Shown here: one piece after another, positions 10,113 to 19,505 of the stretch
Layout: every line of letters starts with the position of its first letter
How positions within the stretch are numbered: position 1 is the stretch's first letter
Assembly: GCA_008711295.1 (NCBI GenBank)
Contig: VUYV01000046.1
Location: 209,475 to 273,474 of the forward strand
Length of the DNA stretch: 64,000 nucleotides
Direction of reading: 5' to 3'
DNA from: Anarhynchus alexandrinus
Lineage: Eukaryota > Chordata > Aves > Charadriiformes > Charadriidae
The notes under the pieces: generated by a model
Told to the model about the DNA's origin: nothing
Databases searched by the model: none
The model's input: the letters and a program-made list of their open reading frames with translations, nothing else
Made by a program: the position numbers and the translations under genes

Positions 10113-13100
10113 GAGATTCTCTAAGTGTCTTTATAATCTCCCAGTGCTGGCAGTATATCGGGGTCTTAGTTCATGAAACTGTCCTTCAGGATGCTTGACT
10201 ATAGCATCAAACATCAGATCAATTTAGGTACAGGTCTGAGTTCTAACACAAGTGATTTTGCTTTTCCTTCATGACTCTATGTAGAGCTAAAAGCCCAACT
10301 CAGGACTGAGGTTTTCCTTTCCAGCTGCCCATGAAACAAGAAAGAGCCTGTCAGATGAAATAAAGCTGAGTTTACACGTAGAAGAAAGTCCTTGTTCACC
10401 TCATGGCAATCTCAGTAGAAGCTCGCAGAGAGGAGCTTCTGCCATCCCAATGAGAAGGCAAGTAGCTCTCTCCCAGCTCCATTTCCCTTCCTGTATTTGC
10501 CTTAATAAACCCAAGTCTTCATATTGGGAAGGGCAGACCACTGTCCATCACCTGGCAACACCAGGCCACAGAAGAGCAAAGGGAAATATTTACCATACAT
10601 GTTTAGTTTAAGCTCCATTAATAGCAGGAAGTTAAACACCTGGCAGCCCTTGCTGCTCTGCTTTCTTCATTGACTTGACAATATAAGGCCATCTTGGCAA
10701 CAGCCCACCAAAAAATGGCACATGCTTAGGACCACAAGGAGAGATGAAACAAAGGGATAACATGGACAAGTATGTCCACCATCACTCTTGATGTTATGTC
10801 CTTTTGACTCAGTTTGAGCTGGACAAAGAAATCTCCTTACCTGCCTCCTTCCAGCCCTATCACCCACTCTGTCCAGTTTTCTCAGGTAACGCATCTGACT
10901 TGCAGCTGCTGTAAAAGGGCTGCATGGGATGTGAAGTGCCAGCAATGCTCCATAAATATGTAGATCTACCAGAATAGGGGGTTTATTTTGTCAAAATATC
11001 AATCAAGAGCTCTGATCCAAACATATCTCCTTCTCCAACCACGTCACCTTTGCTCTTCTCAGTAGGAAGAGCCAAAGAGCAAGCACTAGTCTGAGCTCCA
11101 GCCCAAGAAGACGTATTCTTGGGGATGCCCTGAAGGCCTTGCCTCTCTCCCTTGTAGAAGACCCCTTGACTTCTCTTTCATCTCTCAGTGGACCCTAACA
11201 GGACATGACCTTAAAGAAACCAAACAAAATTCCCTCTACGTGGTTCAAGCACCCAGGATCAAAATAACAGCCAAGATTTTACTCAGAGCAGCTTTACTTC
11301 AATCTCCCCCAAAAGAGGCCTCTAAAACAGGCCTAGAAGTGCTTGTTTGTCTCTACAGACAGAGAAAAGTGGAGGTTGCAGCAGGTCAGTTAAACAGATT
11401 TCCCCAAGAGGCTTGCCATGGGGAAGTCCATATCAGAGTAGGGCACAGCATGAAAGCCTTGGGCCAGAGCCCAGCCATTGGCTCATCCTCCCTTTGATCT
11501 CACAGGCAGCATCTCTCCAGCCGGAGAAGGATCCCAATAAATTCATTCGCGAAGCTCATTAGACAGGAGTCTAGACCAAAGCCCAATATGCAACCCCTTG
11601 ATGTTTTGGATAGCTGAGACTGCCCAAACCCTGGATTCCCAGGGCAGGCCTCTCTTGATTGATACTATTTAGAGTTGGAAATGCCATCCTGCCAGCATCG
11701 CTTGGAAAACACAGCGGTGCTCAAGACGCCGGTTCAGACGGACTTCTCTGCACAGCTGCCCATTCGCAGTGCATGCGGTGGGAATCTGTTGATAGGTTCT
11801 TGACAGAAGTTATGTCTTGTTTATCTGGTAGCTTTACTTTGTGCCTCCTACCCAACCCGGAAACCCTTCCTCTCCTAACCTCTTGGCCTGCTATTATATA
11901 CAGACAAGACTACACGATAATTTTGGTAACCATGCTTCATCTTATGATAAACACTGCACAAAGCAAACAGATTGGTATTGTCATAATTAAAGCAAACTAT
12001 TGGATGGTTTATCTATACAATCCTAACAGTTCTGCCACTGCTAACGCTTTACCTGCCCCGCGGAGGTTTCAGCAAGCCGCTGTAGGCTATATTAACCCCT
12101 GCAATATCAAACCAGGCACAACGTCCCTGCTGCCTCCCAAGGCTGGAAGGACTTGGAAGGCAACAGGACTTCTTTCTAAGGTTACTGCATGCCTACTGGA
12201 GATAAGAAAGCCTCACCCAGTCATCCCAGCATCAACCCATTTAAACTGGAGCCCCTTTTTCATAAAAAGCCTGCAGTTTTGCTCTAATGTGTCTGTGAGG
12301 TTTAGAGAAGATAAAGCACCGCCTTTGTCTTTGCAGTGTTACGTTCCAAGCCACAGATATTTGCTCTGCCTTTGTCTAACAGATTACTACACCCCACAGT
12401 GCCAGATTTTTTTTCTCCCAGCAAAGGTATTTGTAAACAACACTCCATTCCTGCACTCTGAAAAAATTAAATTACTCTGTCTCTTCCTATGAGGCATGTT
12501 TCCAGGGTCAGACTTTCTGGTGGTTATTTGCTGAGCTTCTTCAGATGTTTCAGCTGCCTTTTTCAAGTAGGGGCATCCGAGAAAGACGGGGATGGGAGAC
12601 AGTGGGGTGTGAGTCCATCAATTGGTTTAATGTAGGTTAAACCCCTTCTTTACCCTGGGGCAGACGGGAGGTGGACACAGATGGACTGAGAGACACAGCT
12701 GATGCTCAAGGACCATGGCAGTGTGGTGCTTCTCTACCCACCACCCAGAGCTCCAGGTCTGCCAGCACCAATGTGTATCCTTAACATTTTTAGCCTCCTT
12801 TCAGCCCCTACACTGTCTGGCCAGACCTGCTTAGCAAAGCCCATGTACTCTGCGTTTGGCAGCCATGTGTGTAGCTCTTCCAAGCCCACGATGACTGGAG
12901 GAGGAAGGGGGGGTGTTCTCTGCACGTTGTCTTTCCAGCTGCCACGTTTCATACCAGCAGCAGCAGCTGCCAGGACTGAGGATGCGGATGTGCTATTTGC
13001 AACTTAACGTTTACCATCAATAGAGCAGCTGCTTGTCCTGCAATCTCCTGGGGGGCGAGAAAAAATCAATTGGTTCTGCCAAGAAGATCCTGGAGGGTCA

Positions 13101-14452
13101 TTTGTCAGCAATGCTGAACGAGGGAGCAGGACAGTCCGAAGGGAGAGATGCACAGAACAGGGTAGGACACCTGCACAGGGGCATAGGTGTGCAGAGCCAC
13201 GCGGAGCAAGTAGGGGTGGCAATGCAGAGCGTGCGTTTGCAGTTATAGCTGTGATGGAAAAACAGGGGCAGGAGCCTGGCAGAGACAGCTGCAGGCAGGG
13301 AATTCCTCTCATCTGTGACAGGCAGCAGGAGCCTGTGGGCTGTTAAATACACCAGCAAATTCCTGCTGTGTGATGCAAATCAGAGATCACCCAAATCCCA
13401 ATCCAGCACCCACTAGCAGCCAGGGAGGATTTCAGTGGAGGGTTTGGTCTGTTTGGGGCTATTCCTGGAAGTCCTTCTCACCTGCAGCTCCAGCGGTGCG
13501 GTGCAGTTGGTGACTTTGCAAGAAAAAGCACTCTTGACCCCCTGCCCTGGGGTCTGAGCGAGCCGAACTCCCGAGGACACAAACACCCTGAGAAGCAGTG
13601 AAAAAAAATGCACCATAAATCCAAAAGGGACAAGTCTGTGCAACAATGTGTTCACACATCTGTGCACGTGAAGAGGGAAAGAAATGCTTCAATATGGCTG
13701 GGGAGAGGACTTGCAGACCCCTACCACAAGGGTACAAACCCTGAAGAGACAGGGAGATGAAAGGAGGTGTGGGGGGAAAGCAAAAGGGAAATTGAAGCAC
13801 AACCTCTGCACGCATTCTCTAGTGAAAGATATCAGGAATATATCTACACCACATCCAAGGGTCACCCCAAGGGGTCTGCCGAGTTTCCCCTTCCCATGAG
13901 CCGTGTTTGTGGTGGGAGAGCAGCCGGCAGCGTGGGCACCACCAGATGACCTGAGCAGATCAAACCACAACTTTTGCGGAGGGTTAGCTTTTTAATGCAA
14001 GCTCAAAGGGGAAGAGGATCCCTTCATTCTCTCTTCAGTCCCCTCAAGGACAAAATTTCTTTCCCATACATGGCAAGGTGCAATTTTTTTTCCCCCACCA
14101 TCAGCAAAAATCTTTCACAGATTAAATATGTTTTAATGGCTCTCCAGGGGGGCCTCTTTGCCCAGCTAGCGGTGCGTAAAATCACAGGAAACAGCCTGCC
14201 TGAGGTCTTTCCAGCAACTGGAGAAAAGATAAAGCTGCTGGAACGCAGGCATAAATATCCTACCGGCTCTTTTTAGGCTTGGGCCTCATCCTAGGAAGTG
14301 GCTTATCCCTTTTGCCTGCAGCAGGAACACAGGATGCTCAGCATCAGGCAGGATTGGAGTTACACCTGTTCTGGGCAATACACCAGAATAGGCCTCCCAT
14401 TTGCCCCGGGCTCCTCCACTTTTCCAGGCTTTCACAGACCTTCCCAGCTGGA
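10113..14452. other. Intergenic unique DNA with one long open frame
   Basis: No repeats or recognisable exons are seen. An open frame of 277 codons (11659-12492, + strand; first ATG at 11773, giving 239 codons) is the longest in non-repetitive sequence here outside GPR20. It has no motif I recognise, and its encoded sequence looks like unselected DNA. It is described in the findings and not called as a gene. Confidence 0.4.
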
Positions 14453-14510
14453 ACATATATGATATATAACATATATATACATATATATATATAAAACATA
14501 CATATATATA
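14453..14510. repeat. (TA)n / (CATATA)n microsatellite
   Basis: This is a run of TA and CATA units about 58 bp long, with interruptions. It directly abuts the 5' end of the CR1 copy that starts at 14511. Confidence 0.9.
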
Positions 14511-15323
14511 ACAGGCTTGAGAGGTGGGCCTGTGCAAACCTCATGAAGTTCAACAAGGCCAAGCGCAAGGTCCTGCATGTGGGTGGGGCAATTCCATGCA
14601 CAAATACAGGCTGGGCGGAGAATGGATTGAGAACAGCACTGAGGAGAAGAACCTGGGTGTGTTGGTGGACGAGAAGCTCAGCGTGAGCTGGCAATGCACA
14701 ATTGCAGCCCAGAAGGCCAACCACATCCTGGGCTTCATCCCCAGCGGCGTGGCCAGCAGGGCAAGGGAGGGGATTCTGCCCCTCTACTCTGCTCTTGTGA
14801 GATCCCACCTGCAGTACTGCGTCCAGTTCTGGAGCCCTCAACAATAAGAAGCACATGGACCTGTTGGAGCAGGTCCACAGGAGGGCCACAAAGATGATCA
14901 GAGGGCTGGAGCACCTCTGCCGCGAGGACAGGCTGAGAGAGTTGGCATTGTTCAGCCTGGAGAAGGCTCCAGGGAGACCTTATAGCCCCTTCCAGTATGT
15001 GAAGGGGGCCTACAATAAGGCTGGGGAGGGACTTTTTACAAGGGCATGTAATGATAGGACGAAGGGGAATGGCTTCAAACTGGAAGAGGGGAGATTTAGA
15101 TTAGATACTAGGAAAAAAATTTCACTATGAGGCTGGTGAGGCACTGGCACATATTGCCCAGGGGAGCTGTGGAGGCCCCATCCCTGGAGGAGTTCAAGGC
15201 CAGGTTAAATAGGTCTTTGAACAACCTGGTCTAGTGGAAGGTGTCCCTGCCCGTGGCAGGGGGGTTGGAACTAGATGATCTTTAAGGTCCCTTCCAACCG
15301 AAACCATCCTATGATTCTATGAT
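14511..15323 (+). mobile_element. CR1 LINE 3' end, about 810 bp
   Basis: The copy starts within the reverse transcriptase coding region ('gaggtgggcctgtgcaaacctcatgaag') and runs to the terminal octamers at 15305-15323 ('atcctatgattctatga'). The coding frame is broken into pieces: 14524-14847 encodes the central part and 14855-15130 a later part ('[22 protein letters not shown]'). It is a truncated, non-autonomous insertion of moderate age. Confidence 0.95.
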
Positions 15324-17666
15324 ATTAATTACAATTAACATATACAGTTAATTTTTCCTAAGCCATTCATCAGCCCTGATCCCTCTCTCCAAAGATCAAT
15401 CCTGCCAGCAGAAGTGTGGGAGTCAGGAATTGCTCAAACAGTTGCTATTTTCTGGCTTGTTCCTGTAAGCCAAAGTGAGACTGTCACTTGTGCCATCAGG
15501 ACATATCCCCTCTGTATCCTAATAGTACCCACGCTGGGCTGTGCCTGGTCCTACAGCAGCCAGCCCTGAATGTCGAGTAGGATTTTGACCTAGGTTTCAC
15601 ATTTTAAAAAAACACGTATCTGTTCGGGGAAGGGCGCGGGGCCGTGGCAGCCCTGCAGTGAGATGAAGGGCCTGTGCTGGGCTGGCAGGTCATGGCTAAG
15701 TGCTTGATTTTATTTTTGAACTTCACTTCCACTCCTTCCAGTTCCTCACAAGCTTTGCTCTGCCTTTATACTTGTGTTCTAGTCATTCTCCCCCCTTCTC
15801 TCATCCACCCTTACTCACACCAGTGCACCCACTGTCAGTGAACTGGAATCCAACTCTTGCCACACAGAGGTGGGATCCTAAAGTTGGGCTACTCCAGCAA
15901 CCCCAAGGCTGCTCTGCACTGACCAGTCTGATGTCATGTCGTCTGTCATCAGCCCCGGTCGGAGCAACGGGCCGGGAATCCCCGGCCTTGGCCTCCTTCC
16001 CACAGCAGCATCTGGCGTGCCAGCAGCCACAGCGGGACCATCACAGGAGTTGTCCCCCAGCGTTCCCTTCCCAGGCTTTCTGGAGCAGCTCAGAGCAGCT
16101 CCACGCCAATTTTGCTGTGTTTAAGTAACTTTCCCAAGGCCACCTAGGACACGTTGCTTGGTCCAGGTGGCTAGTATCCTTGTGTGGCAGGAATTTTTCC
16201 ATTTTCCCGCATCTCTTCCCTTCCCACGGGAACAGGATGCCCAGATGATGAGATGCTGCATGGTATTCTTCGCTCACACTAGCAGTGCTGGTCACATACA
16301 CTTTTAGGGAAATTTTATAAATACATACAGTAGATTTAAGGGGTTTTATTTATTTATTTCAATTAAACATTTGCAGATAACAAAAGGCCAAATGTCTTGA
16401 AAACCAGCAGTAAATCAGCAAATGTAATCCAAGTCAAGGAATCATATTTTTTTTTTCCTTGGAAATTCTTTTTTAGTTCTGTAAACTGGCACAGGATGAG
16501 AAGAGGGAGTTTTGCTGAATTTCCCCAAGAGGCTTCGCTGACCCACCATTACGTCTGCATTGCACTGGTGCAAGGCAGGGAGGATCTGCTTGCACCATCC
16601 TTTTCAACAGCTTTTTTCGGATACTCTGCAGCAGAAGGATTTCAGCAAACAGCTAAGTCCGTTGCAGGGGTTTAAGAGGTCTGACGCTGCCAGCCAAGTA
16701 GTGACCAAACCAACCACTGCCCTCTGCTGAGCACAGCCCGAAATCCCCACGGAGCTCCCAAGGGTACAGAAAATTACGGCTGAAATCCTGTTTTGCTGGG
16801 AGGATTGTGGAAACTCAAACTCCTCCTTATCTTAGCTCATGAATCTCTCCTTCGGGTGAGCTGCCAAAGTCCTACATCTTGTGGTTTCCATGTCGCATCC
16901 CTGCTACACCATTGCGTCTCTACAGTATGTCTAAGTATACGTTGCTACATAAGGCTGCTATTTTGTGCTAAGCATCAAGCTTGCTTTGCATTTACATCTG
17001 GCTAGTCCACCAGCCACCTTGGTTAAGGATTTTGGCAAACGTATAAGAATGAGAGAACAGTTTCTCATGAGAGAACAATTTCTCATGAGAGTTATCACAG
17101 GAGCACATCCAAATAGGCAAAGACATTGGGAATGTATTATATTTGAAGGGAATAACCCACAGAAAATGATAGCTAAGGGAACTTGTGGAGTCTCCATCAC
17201 AAGAAAACAAGCCTGGCACCCTCCTCAAAGGCGCAACAACATCCAGCCATGGGCAGGAGGTGAAGTCTCTACCCCCTGTTTGGGTGAAGGCGAGGCTAGG
17301 TAATTACACATCTCCTTTCACTTCAGAATATTAATCGGTTTCTTGACTAACGCAGTTCGGGCACAGTTTCCCTCATTGGGAGACCCGAAGGAGCCTTGAG
17401 GGTTACCTCATGCACATCTTGGTGTGCTGGACGCCAGAGAAATCACTGGTGGGGTCTCCTGGTCCTGAGTTCCAGCCCACTGCTGGCAACAGACAGTGCA
17501 GCTTGTGCATGGCCCAGGACAGGAAGAATTTCTTGTCCCCTCCAGAACTTATTGTACACCTGCCCCCAAATCTCTGAGGGTCAGTCACCAGTACCGCTAG
17601 GAGAGCCTCTGCTTCAGGACTTCTGGCCCTGCAGCTTTACCTATTCCCTGTAGGATGGCTGCAGAT
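15324..17666. other. Intergenic unique DNA
   Basis: No exon is recognised. Part of it is a G-poor, pyrimidine-rich tract on the + strand (about 15700-15840). A short tandem palindromic repeat lies at 17049-17091. Confidence 0.4.
17049..17091. repeat. 18-bp tandem repeat with palindromic units
   Basis: Two full units and part of a third of 'atgagagaacarttttctc'-like sequence lie in tandem. Each unit contains GAGAA....TTCTC, an inverted repeat with a 4-base spacer, so single strands could form small hairpins. No other copy was noticed in the window. Confidence 0.75.
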
Positions 17667-18420
17667 AATAGAATCATAGAATGGATAAAGTTGGAAGGGA
17701 CCTTAAAGATCATCTAGTTCCAACACCCCTGCCATGAGCAGGGACACCTCCCACCAGACCAGGTTGCTCAAAGCCCCATCCAGCCTGGCCTTGAACGCCT
17801 CCAAGGATAGAGCATCCACAGCTTCTCTGGGCAACCTGGGCCAGTGTCTCACCATCCCCACAGTAAAGAATTTCTTCCTAATACCTATTCTAAATCTACC
17901 TTCTTCCAGTTTGAAGCCATTACTCCTCGTCCTAACACTACCTGCCCTTGTAAAAAGTCCTTCCCCAGCCCCCCTCAGATACTGGAAGGCTGCTAAAAGG
18001 TCTCCCTGGAGCCTTCTCTTCTCCAGGCTGAACACCCCCAACTCTCTCAGCCTGTCCTCATAGCAGAGGTGCTCCAGCCCTCGGAACATCTTTGTGGCCC
18101 TCCTCTGGACCCGCTCCAACAGGTCCATGTCCTTCTTATGTACTACTGGACGCAGTACCCCAGGTGTCACCAGAGCGGCAGAATCCCCGTCCTCGCCCTG
18201 CTGGCCACGCTGCGGGGGATGCAGCCCACGATGCCATTTGCCTTCTGGGCTGCCAGCACACATTGCGGGCTCACGTTGAGCTTCTCATCAACCAATACCC
18301 CCAAGTTCTTCTCCTCAGGGCTGCTCTCAATCCATTCTCCGCCCAGCCTGTATTTGTGCACGGGATTGCCCTGACCGAGGTGGAGGACCTTGCACTTGGC
18401 CTTGTTGAACTTCATGACGT
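17667..18420 (-). mobile_element. CR1 LINE 3' end with a long open coding remnant
   Basis: On the minus strand the copy ends in 'ccattctatgattctatt' near 17667 and runs back to 'cgtcatgaagttcaacaaggcc' at 18420. A minus-strand frame stays open for 186 codons (18263 to 17703) and encodes the C-terminal part of the CR1 polyprotein ('[20 protein letters not shown]', '[19 protein letters not shown]'). This suggests a younger copy than most here. It lies immediately upstream of the CpG island at 18.7 kb. Confidence 0.95.
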
Positions 18421-18800
18421 TTTTATAACCAGATGGTCCCTGGCGCTGCTTTTAGCTGTGGACCAGCAAGAAATTGTGCCAGCGCTCAACAGCAAAACGT
18501 CTTTAGGGCAGCACCTGGGGAGGGAATTGATGTTCGCCCTTGTCTGTGGGGCGGGCGGTGGCAGAGAGCTGCATGTCCACCCCTGGGGCTCCTCAGCACC
18601 CCCAGTCAGGGCCCCCAACACGGCCCGGCCCGTTCTCCCTCCTCATACAATGATTCTATGATTCCCCTCAGCCCTTGCCCGAGCTGCGAGCTCAGATCTG
18701 ATTTCTGGCCCCGCCGCCGGGCCTCACCGGGCCGAAGGGGTAGCGCTGGCGGCTGCCGGGGGTAGGCTGAGGGGAGACAGGCGGGGATCCACCGCCCGCC

Positions 18801-18833
18801 ATGGCCGCCCCGCGCGCCGCGGGCCGCCGCTAG
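18801..18833 (+). other. Short upstream open frame in the candidate first exon
   Basis: ATG at 18801 sits in a strong Kozak context (gccgccATGG) and is followed by only ten codons before TAG at 18831-18833. A second ATG begins at 18834, directly after the stop. If the CpG island exon is transcribed, this would behave as an upstream ORF. Whether it is translated is unknown. Confidence 0.35.
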
Positions 18834-18840
18834 ATGGCGC
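18827..18840 (+). promoter_or_regulatory. CTCF-like binding site
   Basis: CCGCTAGATGGCGC fits the CTCF core CCASYAGRKGGCRS at 13 of 14 positions (G in place of A at position 3). It lies inside the CpG island. The ATGGCG core also resembles a YY1 site, which is the main alternative reading. Confidence 0.55.
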
Positions 18841-18985
18841 TGCGGGNCCCCGGTCTGTCGGTGGCGGGGCTCAGACCTCGTCCCCTCAGAGCCTGGACCC
18901 CCGCTCCGTGCCCTCCGCGACAGGGCCCGGGGTGTTGGAGCTTGTCGGGCACTGCTCCAGCTGCCTGCGGCAGGGAGCGGAGCCC

Positions 18986-18993
18986 AGGTAAGG
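18986..18993 (+). other. Consensus splice donor
   Basis: AG|GTAAGG lies at the downstream edge of the CpG island and matches the vertebrate U1 consensus closely. It marks the end of the candidate first exon, with the intron beginning at 18988. Confidence 0.55.
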
Positions 18994-19042
18994 TATTGAC
19001 TGCCGTGGGCAAGGGAAGACCGTTGGGACAGTGGCCGTAGTA

Positions 19043-19505
19043 GAGAATCATAGAATGGTATAGGTTCGAAGGGACCTTAAAGATCATTGAGTTCCAACCC
19101 CCCTGCCCTGGGCAGGGACACCTCCCACCAGACCAGGTTGCTCAAAGCCCCATCCAGCCTGGCCTTGAACACCTCCAGGGATGGGGCAGCCACAGCTTCC
19201 CTGGGCAGACTGTGCCAGTGTCTCACCACCCTCATAGTGAAGAATTTCTTCCTAATATCTAATCTAAATCTACCCTCTGTTAGTTTAAAACCGTTACCCC
19301 TCATCCTATTGCTACACTCCCTGATCAAGAGTCCCTCCCCACCTTTCTTGTAGCCCCTTTAGGTACTGGAAAGGGCTATAAGGTCTCCCCAGAGCCTTCT
19401 CTTCTCCACACTGAACAACTCCAACTCCCTCAGCCTGTCCTCATAGCAGAGGTGCTCCAGACCTCTGATCATCTTCATGGCCTCCTCTGGACTTGCTCCA
19501 ACAGG
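19043..19505 (-). mobile_element. CR1 LINE 3' end, about 460 bp
   Basis: The 3' octamer end ('tagaatcatagaatgg' type on the + strand) begins just 50 bp after the splice donor of the CpG island. The copy extends to the 'gcctcctctggacttgctccaaca' block. The minus-strand coding remnant includes '[31 protein letters not shown]'. It is 5'-truncated and in the same orientation as the copy at 17.7 kb. Confidence 0.95.

Larger units (their letters stand above)
18681..18995 (+). promoter_or_regulatory. CpG island, probable + strand promoter and first exon
   Basis: This roughly 300 bp interval is very rich in G+C and CpG (for example 'cgccccgcgcgccgcgggcc' around 18805), in sharp contrast to the flanks. 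It ends in a consensus splice donor, CCCAG|GTAAGG, with GT at 18988-18989 on the + strand. A start codon in strong context (18801) opens a 10-codon frame. Together these indicate the promoter and first, probably noncoding, exon of a + strand transcript. It could belong to the gene downstream of GPR20 or to a noncoding RNA. An N at 18847 marks one unresolved base. Confidence 0.6.

Noticed and set aside
14344..14889. 181-codon minus-strand frame over the CR1 and TA repeat
   Set aside because: It is antisense to CR1 and passes through the TA microsatellite as a Tyr/Ile-rich run.
18092..18661. 189-codon + strand open frame reaching into the CpG island edge
   Set aside because: Most of it is the antisense of the CR1 copy at 17.7 kb, followed by G+C-rich DNA with few stops. 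No motif is present.
18645..18663. 'caatgattctatgattcc', which looks like a CR1 3' terminus on the + strand
   Set aside because: No CR1 body sequence lies upstream of it. It may be a stray tail, but there is not enough to call an element.
18834..19040. 68-codon frame starting at the second ATG of the CpG island
   Set aside because: It crosses the consensus splice donor at 18988 and contains an N-derived unknown residue; its Pro/Arg/Ala content reflects CpG composition.
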